NCBI GenBank assembly: GCA_027886175.1
Contig: JAJNNQ010000130.1
Span: forward strand, 13,409,501-13,473,500
Direction: 5' to 3'
DNA from: Phylloscopus collybita
Lineage: Eukaryota; Chordata; Aves; Passeriformes; Phylloscopidae
DNA length: 64,000 nt
Part shown: positions 1-11,600 of the stretch, piece after piece
Position numbering within the stretch: the stretch's first letter is position 1
Layout: each line of letters starts with the position of its first letter
Made by a program: the position numbers and the translations under genes
Notes under the pieces: generated by a model
Told to the model about the DNA's origin: nothing
Databases searched by the model: none
Seen by the model: only the letters and a program-made list of their open reading frames with translations

Positions 1-2510
1 TCTGAAAGTATAAAACCAGTACATGATTTTCTTTTTCACCTACTGAAGAAAAACCCTCCTAAACTCTTTGTATGAGAAGCATAAGCTCTATTATTCATAG
101 AGCTCCAATTAAAATCCTACTTAGAAGAATCCCCCAGTGTCAGTCAATGGGAATTCTGCAAGATTAAAGTAAGTAGGATTTGGCACTGACCCTCATTGCC
201 AATGTGTTGTTTATCCCTACCTCACTCTTAAAAATAGTCATGCTACCAAAATTCCTATTTTATTACATTTTTCACAAAAATTTTTATACAAAAAAAGTTA
301 GTAACTTAGTCTCAGGTAAATTAGACAATCCAGTTTGTTGTATTAGTACATTTTAGAAACCTAATTTCATAAAAATGGCAGCAGAAAGGAATTTCTCCCT
401 TTCCCTTCAATGTTGCAGATATCTGTGAGTCTCCCTATCCTGGGAAAAAGGTGATCTAGACCTATAGCAAAATATGAGCTTCAATTTTCTTCCCTGTCTC
501 ATTTTGTTTTCTGTTGAGATTTCTGAATCCAATGCTATTCCTCACTACTTGAATGAATAAGAAGTTCATTTTAAAAATAAATAAGGTTGAAAAGTCCAAC
601 CTAACACAATCATAAATGTTGAATAATTTCGTTTCAATGTATGCCTTCTCTTTTACCTCAGAACTGAAAAGAAAAATAAAAAACCTCTAGATTTTCTCAC
701 AGATGAACAAGTATCACGGCTGCTTAGGAACAGTTACTCACATCTTTGAAAACACTATTTTCCATGCACTTTGTGGACCATTAAAATGATCTAATTTATG
801 GACTGAAAGGATTGCTATTTGGGAAGCTCAGTCCCTGTGCTGTTTGCAGTGCCAGAACATTCAAAATTACCTAGTGACTAAAGTCTCACAGTAACAACCG
901 ATATTTCATTTAACTTTTTTCACTAAAATAGCTAACTCTGCAATTACCAATGTCATGCTGAAGTAAAATCTTCTCCCCGATACCAAAACCTGAGCCTCCA
1001 AAATGACATGTCTGGCACTTCAGGAATTATACCTTGAAGTTGTACAACCTATATGGAGTTTCAAGTGTGTGGCAATGAGTATGAACAGTCTGGTAGTAGA
1101 GGCAGCTGACACCCACTGTTTCTTTTTATAGGAACATATGTGAAAACAAGGGAAAAAAAAAGAAAAAAAAAACAAATCACAGAAAAAAAGAAGCTCCTTA
1201 TTTAAAGCTCTAGGCAAAACCTGATAATACTTGAAACAGTTTGAGTTTTTTCCATCCATAAATCTGAGACCAGAAGCCACTTTAATCTTTCTCAGCCACC
1301 TCTGTTTGAAGACAGCATCAAATACTAAGTGTGTTTATGAGAGCAGAACAAGGTAGGACTCCCTGCTTGGGGATCACACTTGCTTCATTTTAATTAAGGA
1401 ATACTTTGCCCAGGTTCCCCAGGGTAACACAAGCCTAATTGAAGTCAATACTAAGTCCAATACCTTTCCATATGTGCAGTCTAAATTCACATCCTAAGCT
1501 AACCTCAAGCAGATGAGAATACTGCACATAGGCCTAATAGAGCTTGGAAAGGGACAAAATCAGTTCACACCCCCTGAGATGACCAAGAGCCAGCACCAGC
1601 AGCCTGCTGGAAACTGAAATTAGAAAGGGAAGGTACAGCATCAGGAGGAGTCAGGAGTAGTCAGTGAGCTCCATATGCACTCTTCTGAAAGAGGTGGGTA
1701 CTTCAAATTATTCACCTGGGGGAACAATGATGCCAGTGTTCAGCTCTCATTATTCTTTCTCCAACAACTATTTCACAAAAATTCCAATTGCCAAGGACAC
1801 CCACTGCCACATCTGGGCTTCTGGATAGGGAGAGGTTAATTCCTGCTAACAAATAACAACCAAACTCAGTGTATCAATAATTACCAAAGTCCTCACATTT
1901 TAAAGCCAAAAGACACAAGGGAGAGGAGGAATCACAGATTAAGAATGAAAAGCACCAAAAGTTACAGGTATAACCCTGCTTACTTACTTACTGAAGGAAC
2001 TCTTTACATTGCTCCAGACAGACAGCTGAGAGATAAAGTGATGCAGGTGCAAATCCTCATTGGTTACAAATTGTCAACCCTAGAATCTAATTCCAGTTTA
2101 ACAGTAGTTTTAACACGATAAGAGATTGCCATCATAACTCCCCAACAGCTTTGATCTCTGGAGCTTTCAAAACAATAAACAGTGAATTGAATTCATTATC
2201 AGCCTTCCACCCTGGAGACCTTGGTACAAAGGTAAGAACCAAGAGCTCAAGAGATACTTACTAAGATTGGGAGACTACTTTTGGTCCCCAGTGTGTTCTA
2301 ATACCCCTCACACACTCTCCAGACTCCCTTACTCTTATCTTGTTGGATTTACTTTGCCCTCCATCCAATTTAAAATGAAAATTCAAGCAGCCAGGAATGT
2401 CTGACATCCAATCCTCTTTGTGTTGGATGTCCATGTACATCAGCAACGTTGGACCAATGCCAGTTGCAGAAAACAGCCCTACCAGTTAATGACCATAAGC
2501 CCACCTCAGA
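1..2510. other. AT-rich non-coding stretch
   Basis: I see no convincing gene here. The short reading frames on either strand are interrupted and rich in residues expected from AT-rich DNA. Around 130-190 there is a phrase (GTCAATGGGAATTCTGC followed by a GGATTTGG-like end) that resembles old interspersed repeats common in amniote genomes, but I cannot assign a family. A 34 bp exon-like block on the minus strand (1992-2025, TTTATCTCTCAG acceptor, GTAAGT donor) is discussed in the findings as part of a weak exon chain. Confidence 0.5.
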
Positions 2511-2514
2511 CTTG

Positions 2515-2543
2515 AACAATGATGAACATTGTTCATCCTTGTT
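2515..2543. repeat. Near-perfect palindrome
   Basis: GATGAACA (2521-2528) and TGTTCATC (2530-2537) are exact inverted repeats around one central T. The symmetry continues outward as AACAA and TTGTT with one mismatch, giving arms of about 14 bp. It lies at the left edge of the GC-richer patch that follows. It could be a hairpin in a transposon end or a dimeric protein-binding site. The symmetry is directly visible; the role is unknown. Confidence 0.8.
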
Positions 2544-3083
2544 TATCACAGCATGAAAAGGGTCCTGGTTTATTCCTCTTTACAGCTCAGCCATCCTGAC
2601 CCCAGCCATTCACTGACCCTGCCTGCAGCAAGCTCCTGCTGTAGGGTTCCCTTGCAGCCTCTGACTGCTGGTTATTGCCTGCTGAGCTCTGACTGCAGGG
2701 ATCAGTTTGCAGGCTCTGACTGCAGCTTTTACCCAGCCAGACTGTGACTGCAGGTTCCAACAACAGGCTCTGACTGCAGACCCAGACTGACCTCACAGCA
2801 GGGATTCCCTCTCCTGTTTTGCCCAGTCCTTCTGGATCATTCCTTCACTATCTCCCTCCTCAGGATCATTCTCCTTCCTCCAGGTCTTCCCTCAAGGTCC
2901 TCACAGTATCCCCTTCTTCCAGATCCTCCCCCTGACCCCCCAACCCACCCCTTTTATCACATTTATCTTTACTAACCACGCTGTGACCCATTAAGGGCCA
3001 GGCTGTTCCTCTTCTTTGGTAATTTGTACAGTTGTGACTTATCAGGGCCAAGCTCACCTGTAATCCTTTCTTCTGCACCTACA
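2520..3083 (-). mobile_element. Possible degraded LTR or other retroelement piece
   Basis: This patch is clearly richer in G+C than its surroundings. Read on the minus strand it shows, in order, a GATAAAAGGGG TATA-like box (about 2950-2960), a purine-rich stretch, the five-copy minisatellite listed separately, and an AATAAA signal (2569-2574). That order is compatible with an avian LTR. Two phrases on the plus strand, near 2985-3000 (CATTAAGGGCCAGG) and near 3040-3052 (TATCAGGGCCAAG), resemble each other and suggest internal repetition. I could not find matching terminal repeats or a target duplication, so class and boundaries are open. It could instead be a GC-rich unique sequence. Confidence 0.35.
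2659..2779. repeat. Minisatellite, five copies of a 26-28 bp unit
   Basis: The core CTCTGACTGCAG occurs at 2659 (ending CTG), 2687, 2714, 2742 (CTGTGACTGCAG) and 2768. Spacings are 28, 27, 28 and 26 bp. The sequence between cores is diverged, so the array is old. It sits inside the putative LTR-like patch, where tandem repeats in a U3 region would not be unusual. Confidence 0.85.
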
Positions 3084-3089
3084 GTCTGC

Positions 3090-6000
3090 ATCAAACACCT
3101 CAAGATTTCTAAAGCAGAAGACGAAGCAGAGAAAGAGGGTTTCTAAATCTGAGATTTGCTTGTTCTCTCTCATACATGACTTTTACAGCAACTGTCACCA
3201 TAATGCTGGTCAAAGGCCGGGTGAAGGAGCACAGAGGTGATGGGCAGCCCTTCCTGTAGTAACAAAGCCTCACAGGCGAGTACAGACATGCCTTAATTAT
3301 GTCTGTGTCAATTATGCCAGGGAAACTGGCTGAACTGCAAAAAGGGTTATGGCACACATGCCCTATGCAAGTCTCAGTAATTGTTCTGAATGTGAAGCTA
3401 CAGAGGAGCACTTTCAATTCCCCAAGACTTTAGTAGTGGCTGATAACACTTGCCCTTCACAATTCACACCTCAAAACTTCTCAAAACCTCTGTAGTCTAT
3501 TCATAAGCTAAATATACCCAGGGAATAAACACGTAAAATATCCATCTCTTTTCAGAGATAACAGGCTGGACTGCTTTGATGTGAACAGCACAGAGAGCAG
3601 TTGTGAAGAATATAAAACAGCTGAATTCAACAAGAGCACTCTCTATTAGAATGTTTTTTATTACTTCTACCTTTTAGCCAATGTATCATCAACAAGTCAA
3701 AAAGAGAAGCAGCAACAGAAAAGAACCATTTAAAATGGAAACTTAAAAACTGTATACAGCATATCTGATATAGATGGATATTTGATATTAATATTGACCT
3801 ATCAAACTGGCATTAACCAGAGGTCATTGGACAACACTTCCGCAGATGATGTGAATAAATATAATAACTATTATTACAGATCCTTGCTAATTTTGACACA
3901 GAAATTTTAAATTATCAAACTTCTGACTAAATATGTAGATACTAGGCATCTAGTAAAGAACAAAAATACTCTAGGAGTTTCATGTTGAGTAACTATAAAA
4001 ACAATCAGCCATTCCAAAAGTCTTAGATTAATATTTTTCCATGTACAGCTTGCTTCACCCTTGCTTACTGCAAATAATTATGTACCAATGCATAGAGCTG
4101 TACTCTTAATAGAAGTTCCAGAAGCAGAAGAAAATAGAAACACAAGGAAGAATCATGTTTCTAATAAAGTTCTCTGTTTTCTTAAAGCCATATTTCAGAC
4201 ACACATGTAAAACTCGATTCAAATTATGTTATCAACTCTTATAAAAAGCTGGAAGCAAGGCTCATTCAAATCCACCTAACATATTGACAAACATCTATTG
4301 GTGGATAGGTCACTCAATTCAAAAGACTTTTCAACCCCATTTAAAATTTCAGAGGGGAAGAAAACAAAAAACATCAAAGTCTCTTGTACTTAGCATATGG
4401 ACCTTTTTGCCACTTCAAGCTAAAGACCTTTTCAAAAATGCATTGTCAGCAGCACAGCTTTTAAGGGTAAAATGAGGACTTTAAAGTCGGTATCCCACTG
4501 TGTATTCTACCACTGCGCTGCCTGTGGAGTGTGAAAAAAAGGGCAAGGATGGCTCCTAAAGTCTCAAACACTCTCTTACAATGACTTTTATCCCTTTGAA
4601 GACAGAAGAAAATGCAGCTAATGTGTTTACAAATAGGCTGGAACCTGCTACATTTTAAAGGAAACTCACAAAAGACACAAATGCCTCCTGGAATCTCATT
4701 ATGTTATTTAAAGGGACATTTATGAGGTCAGAAGTTCCCTCAGCTTGACCTCTCTTTTTAATTTCACCTCTTTAAAAAGTTTGTGCAGTTTCTCAGCTTC
4801 TTGTAATGGTTCATGACTTCTGTTTCAAAATTAAAACAATTTCAGGTATCACTGATCTATGATAATAATAGACGGAAACCTGGCTGTGACAAGTTACAAA
4901 TCCATCCTTACCCTTCATCTTTTGAGTGGAAAATGTTGAAAATTCAGCTGACTGTATATTCATCACTTTGCACCTTTATCAATACAGACATTCATAAAAC
5001 CCAATTAAGCAACATGGAAATAAAACCCAGCAGTCCCAAACGAGTAACTCTGAAACAAGCCAATATGCACAAGTAATAGAAGACAACATACCCTGTGAAG
5101 ATGATGGCTGTAGATGCAATCCTTCAGCACACCCTAAAAATGAACATTACAATGTGAAAGACTGCAAATAAGTAGCATACAGTAGCCTAGCAAGTGTCTT
5201 TAAGAAACACTGCAGAAATAAAAGAGGAGCGGTAACAGGAACAAAGCCTCAGAAACAAACATAATTTTATATTATTATCATGTACCCCACTGACTGTGGT
5301 GTACAATCACTGCTTAAATAGAAGGCCATAAAATTATTTGGTTATCTGCTTTTTTAATTCCTGGTTTTCTATTTGAGGGCATTAAATCTATACAGTAACT
5401 TTCCCCCCCCCCCCCAATCTTCTCAGATTTATTCATAGTTTATTTTTCAACACAAGTGTTTACTTAATTCTGGATTCTTCAGTTGCTTTATAGACTCTCA
5501 ATAGGACCATTCCAATCAGTGACAGTGACAAAGCAGTGTTCCCCATAACTCTACTGTTTTAAGACTCACATTCTGGCAATATTAAAACCCACAACATCTT
5601 ACTGTATTTTAAATGATATACCAGACTCTTCAGCAGAAATATTTCCTTTTATCTAACCTAGCAGCAGAACAATCAGTGATACCTGGGTAATTTAAAACAC
5701 TTCTGTGGGAACTTGATATATCCTTCATTTCATACTTTATGCAATGCAGTTCCTCATAAACTCTAATTCTTGCCAAAAATATCAGTTTTCTACACTTTGT
5801 TTTATCTATGACCATTCCAGAAGTAGATAATTGCTAGATAAGAAATGATATCAGAATGGTTCAGTGTAACACATCCAAATCTTTACCTTTGCAGTACAAA
5901 GGTACCTCAATACTTCTTTTGTGGCTGCAATTAAAGATTACAGAACATGTAACGTGCTTTTGGGCAATAGAACTGGAGCCACATGGTATCAACAAATAAC

Positions 6001-8560
6001 ACTTATAAGAAATCATACTTTTTCATCACTCTGGTTGTTACTAAGCCCCCACTCATCCCCATAATTTAGATATGCTAATCCTCCTTTTCTAATCCTATGT
6101 TGTCTGTAACAAATGCAGCTAAATCTGCAGCCACCTGTACATATGAATCATATGAGTTGTATATCCCTGAAGTCAATAATTTTAGTAGATTTTTGGGCAC
6201 TTCCATCTCACTAATGCACAAAAGTGACCACACAAAGGGAAAACAAAAAAAAAAAAAAAGGTCTCTATAAGTCACCTGTAGTATCATTTTGTTGGGGAAA
6301 GAATGGCAACCAAGGGCAATGCTGCCTTGGCCTGGAATCTTTAAAGAGCAACTAATTAATTCTGGAATTCATAAACATGATGACATCCACTCTCAAGGTA
6401 TTAACAGTAATGTCATCCAGCCACACAAATTCACAATGAAATATCATCCACTCAGGACAAAGGAAAAATAAGGGGTTTTTTTAAATCCCTCTATTACTCA
6501 GCTCTAAAATTTGTATTAGAAATGCAATCTCAAGGAATAGCTTCATGCCAACACAATTTTAACCACAAGAAATCCCACATCAAAGCAGAAAGGTGACAAG
6601 ATCCAGATTTGTCCTTATTCTGAGAAGCTATAGCAGCACTCAGAATTGCTAACTCTTATAGCTGACTTTCAACCAGTTATTTGTCTCTGAATTTTTCTGC
6701 ACCACAGCTGTTTTTTGACAGTTTCAAACTGATTGTAGTAGTAGTTCAATATACTCCCAAAGGTGAATTTATTAGTGTGGTTCTAGTTATAAATTCATCT
6801 GGCATTACTTTCTGCATGATCTCTAAGCTAATCTAAGGTTAAAACGTGATACAGTGTGATTTGAGAAGACCAAATCTCTATTACCATGAAGAGCATTCTG
6901 AAGAATTAAACTGAAGACATTTAATTGCAGTATGTTTTATAAAAACAACTCTTCTGGGCCTTCAACATTTACTGTTCAGGGTGGACTAACAAAATATTGT
7001 TCATTAAACCATAGAAACCATGTCAATTAAAAAAAATATTGATCATTGTCACCATTAAGGTGACACCAAGAAATTTCAAACAAAATAAGCTTCAAAACCT
7101 ATTTTGCATCAATAATGTAGTGGTTTCGCCATTCATCTTCGCTGGAAGAGACACAAATTTGGGCAAGTTTCAATCTTGCAATAGAACCAGTCACTCCTGA
7201 CTAACACTAGGGCAGGTAGATCTCCCTGTTTGTTCTAATTAATGTGTTGCTATACAAGGTGTAAAAATCAAGAATTCCTCAAAATATACATCTCAGAGGG
7301 AAGTTCCATAAGATGACCAGCTCACTTCCTCCTGGATGAAGTTCATTTCACACCCCTCTCACTCCTGTCTCTCCATGCATCATCTCTCTGACTGAAATCA
7401 GCTTTGACATGGCTCACAAAATCTATGGAGTTCAGCTTGCTAACTCAGCAGAAAACTATTCACAGGTTGTTTTCCTCTGGGAGAGTATTTCACGTTTTTT
7501 TATTAGAGTTGGTACAAGCTAAAGATAAATTCTTGCATTGTCTTTCATTATGTTTAGAGTTGCTTCAATCTCTGAAGAGTAACTTAGCAAAGAAAATTTA
7601 ACTATATATTTTGATTATTATTTTCAGCAAAGGATCTATGGTACTTTTGCCTCAGTTCTATTAATTTCTGCATATGACAAATCTGTATTGCACTTTAAAT
7701 ACAAACACTGATCTTTTACCACTTCTGAGTATGAACCTTTCATGCATTGATACCAAAAGAATAAGGAAAATCAGAATTAATCATCATAAAAGATGGCACG
7801 ACCAGATGAGATGAGCCCTTTTCCTGTTGAGAAAGAGTCAGAGGAGAAAAAGACACATAAAAGCACAAAGAAGGCTGGAACTCCCTTCATCAATGAGTTC
7901 TTGGGACTGGCCACCTTGACCTTTCAAGGGCCAGAATCAACAGTCTTAATCAACATCAGCTCAGTGGTATTACATACCAGAGTTAAAATGGGATAAGTTT
8001 TTTAAAGGACTGATTGTTTCATGTGTGCAGTGATAATTACTGTCAGGTGAAAAACTAATTCTGGCCATGTGCACTGTCAACCCAGTAAATAGTCAAGTCT
8101 GACATCTGAAACTCCCCTGGTCTGTCTTTCAAACATTCCTGTCACAGCAATTCCTAATTCCCAGCTGACACACAGACTTAGACATATTCGGGTGCAACAG
8201 AAGAGACTGCAGCAGTCAAATGCTGCCTGGTTTTCCAAGTGCTCAGTGGTGTGTGCAGCAGCACCACAGCATCTTTCCAGCTCCTGCTCTGCCTGCACAA
8301 AGCTCTGCTGAAAGCACAGAAGCAGCCACGAGTCAGGGCAGTAACTCTGCAGCTGGAAAGAAGGCAGCAAACAAAGTATAAAGCTGACAGCATGAGACTT
8401 GACAAGCCCACATTTATCTGTTCCAAACAACAATCTTTGCTACTATAAGGGAAAGCTCTAGCAACCTGCAGTACAACAACTAGTGCTTCACCTGTAATAG
8501 CCTATTAAAGAGTGGCAGTCGTGTACAGTGTTTGTATTTCTTTATCCTTGAGGATGTGTA
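3090..8560. other. Unique AT-rich stretch without recognised gene
   Basis: No gene recognised. The only simple repeat of note is a run of 13 C at 5403-5415. A 42 bp exon-like block on the minus strand (5092-5133) has a TTCATTTTTAG acceptor and a GTATGT donor and is discussed in the findings. The 118-codon minus frame at 8077-8433 lies in a locally GC-richer patch, is cysteine/leucine-rich and has no flanking splice structure I trust, so I do not call it. Confidence 0.5.
5403..5415. repeat. Poly-C tract (C13)
   Basis: A homopolymer of 13 C on the plus strand. It is likely polymorphic in length and prone to sequencing error. Confidence 0.9.
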
Positions 8561-8566
8561 ACAATT

Positions 8567-8600
8567 ACACACACACACACATATATATATATACACACAC
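8567..8600. repeat. Compound (AC)n(AT)n(AC)n microsatellite
   Basis: Alternating AC repeats, then AT repeats, then AC again, followed by further TA-rich sequence to about 8614. It is a typical compound dinucleotide repeat and probably length-variable. Confidence 0.95.
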
Positions 8601-11600
8601 CCCTCTATATATAGGTATTTTAGTCACCTATTAAGCAAGATAACTTTCCATAGCAATAACTTCTGCATTTGGATTGAAAGAGATGCAACCTTCAAAACTC
8701 CCACTGAGTTCTTAAGGCCATGGTCTCAACACTGGAGATTCCTAAAATTCCCTCTGCTGTTATTAGATACCATGAAATCTGCTGACCACGTAAGTACATT
8801 GTCTCATTATTTAGGCTCAGTATTCTGACATGCATTATAAACCCTGCAGTGACACACACAACTGTGGTAACACAAAATATGAAAGAAGAAATATTTTTAT
8901 TTTTATCTTTATATTAAATTCAAATTAACTTCAATATCATTCTGGTTTATAGGTTAATAAAATACAAGAGAAATTAATCATTAGCAAAAATAAATATTTA
9001 TGATGCAGGCACAATGATAACAACAGCAAATAAAAAAGCCTCTTAGTGGAAGTACTTCCCCTCAAGGGTAAGAGATATGCCAACCTAATAACCTCACCAG
9101 GGGTTATGAAAAATTTGCACATTGCCTGACAGCCTAAGGTAAAGTCTTATGGTAGCTCTTCAAGTGGATAAAAGGGAAAATGGAATGCAATGCAAAGTGG
9201 TACCGTTTATCTAAATCAATGGAGACATTTCCTACTGCACTGACCTTCACTGCATCTTGAGGAGCATAAAAAGCATTAAGGAACATTTTAAAAGCCCCCA
9301 AGGGTTTTCTTTATCTAGGTTTTCTCCCTGATCAAATAAACTGGAACTCTTTATTACAGATATTTCCCATATTTCAAGTTAATGTACGTTTCTCTCCAGC
9401 ATAGCCACCTAAATAATCTTAACACTTTGTGAGTCTCTCAGAAATGTCATATTCCTCCCACGACACACATCCCTCAGAGCAATAGCTGTGCTATGTCCCC
9501 TTGCACTGACACTAACTGAAATGATCATCCTTAAGATGACCAAGGAACGCACTGAGAGGACCAATGTTTAACATCAAGTACCAATGTTTAGTGCAAGTAC
9601 TAAAGGCTGGAAAACCATGAGTGTGTGTAAAGTGATATTGTACACATGATAAAGCTCACCTGCAGCTTTTCTCTTACTCAAGTGTTCATGAGAAATAATA
9701 CTGCTGACAGGAGGGCCATCTCTCTTACCCAAAGCAGCAGAGTAAACTGTTTACTCCTGGCTCTTTCCTCATGAAGACTCAGATTTAAATCAAGCAGTAG
9801 TAACACTGTTCCCTAAACACACCTTCAGTAAGCCATACTGGGCAAGTTTTGGAGCCTATGCATCACCTTAGCACAACTGAATCATTCTCTGTTCAATCAA
9901 TTTACAAAGGTGTTCAGCATCAGAAAACATGCAGACATGAAATATAAAGATATATTGCATTTAGAATATTTATAGAGCTTTAATCTCTGAACTCTTTGAT
10001 GTTGATTCATGTGAACCAGCTTTTCACACCAGGAGAAAATGGTAAAATGCAAAATCTGCACACAGACTGCAGAAGTATTTCACTCATAGTGCCCTTTATA
10101 TCTGTAGGATTTAGAGAACTAATAAATTAGCAGGGCTTAAGTAAACAAGACAATGATGAACCCACTTCTCCTGAAAATGGTAACACACAGCACTGCAATA
10201 AACTGTGGCTCCTGAGTACATGAGGTATATTCATTTCTAAAAATTATCTTCAGTCTCTGTATTCTTTCCAGTAATGCAAAGCAGTCTCATTGGGCAATAT
10301 TTCTACGAGAGATGAAACAGAATAAACAAAAGGTTGGATTTATGTAATTTCTTTATCCATGTTCTCTCTTTTTTTAATCACTCCTCTCTGCTACCATTAA
10401 AGTATTCTGTTTGCATCTGAATTTGAGTCTTTTCATACTTCCTTTTGCTTTTTTCATAAGTTCTAATGATTACCTAGCTACACATGGACGTCCATTTTAT
10501 ATGTCCTTTCCCAAATTTTTCAGCAAATATGTACTCGGTTTTAAGCAGAAATCTGGTCCAAAATCTAAAGTAAATTATCATCTTTCATGTAAAAAATGCA
10601 ATGAGGTATGCAAAGCCTTTCATTTAATACCACAGGAGTGATAGTATATCAAAAGTAAATTTTATCAACTACGGGCCAGTGAATTTCAAGCTCTTTATAT
10701 TCTTTTCATACATAAATTATCAAACTTACCTGCATGCTTTATAATTTGGAGTCCAAGTCACTTGAATTTATGAGTTTCTGCATATGATTAGTAGTTTCTG
10801 CACTGCTGCACTGTGTAATACTTGTTTTAGTTCTCTGCAGTTTTTCTTTACTATTCAGACATTTTTTCTTATTACACTTCCAAAGCATCAGATTTATTTC
10901 TGAAAAGTTTAAAAGACATATTTTTGTGCTTAAAAAGTAAACTTCAGACAGCAATTATAATCATCATTCAGATCATAAGTTCACTCCATAAAATTTGACA
11001 ACAGCATAGAACAGTGACAGAATAAATGTGTATTGATGACATTGATTAAAAACCATTGATCAGAATATTGGAAAGACGTTGCCTTAAGACTTGTCATGGG
11101 GATTCATGCTTTATGTCCAAATCCAACAGCTGCTTTTAAAATTCAGGGTCAAGATCTGTGTATCTTGCCTGTCCGTTTCTTTGAATTCCCTGCATCTAGT
11201 CTCTAAATCCAACCCACAGAGGAGTTCTTGAGTTTTATCCTCTCTCCTCCTCAGAATTAATGTGAGTCATATAACGCACCTGACAGCGGTAATCATTCCT
11301 TTATATTTAAAATAGACGTAGCTAGAACAAACGTGTGAGTGGCTTGGCCGTGTTCCACGGCTGTGCTGGAGCAGCTCTCCACCTCTGGCACATATTGCAC
11401 GTTTCAGAGCTGTCTGCTGCCACAGATAAATCTGGGCAATCGCCTGCTCCGTAATGATTTCTCCTGACATTCTCAATTACGTTTTGGAGAGCCTTGAGTA
11501 CAACATTTCCAGCAGTTCCCTCAAACCGATAGCATAAATTTTCTTAAACTGCAACAGACTGCTGTGCAAGATTTATTTGCCGAGCAGTTAGCTCTGGTTA

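Noticed and set aside
84..168. Exon-like block with ATTCATAG acceptor and GTAAGT donor on the plus strand
   Set aside because: It overlaps a phrase resembling an old interspersed amniote repeat, so the open frame is probably coincidental.
10727..10810. Perfect CAG|GTAAGT donor on the minus strand
   Set aside because: All three frames from the nearest acceptor contain stops, so it is not a coding exon; a non-coding exon cannot be excluded.
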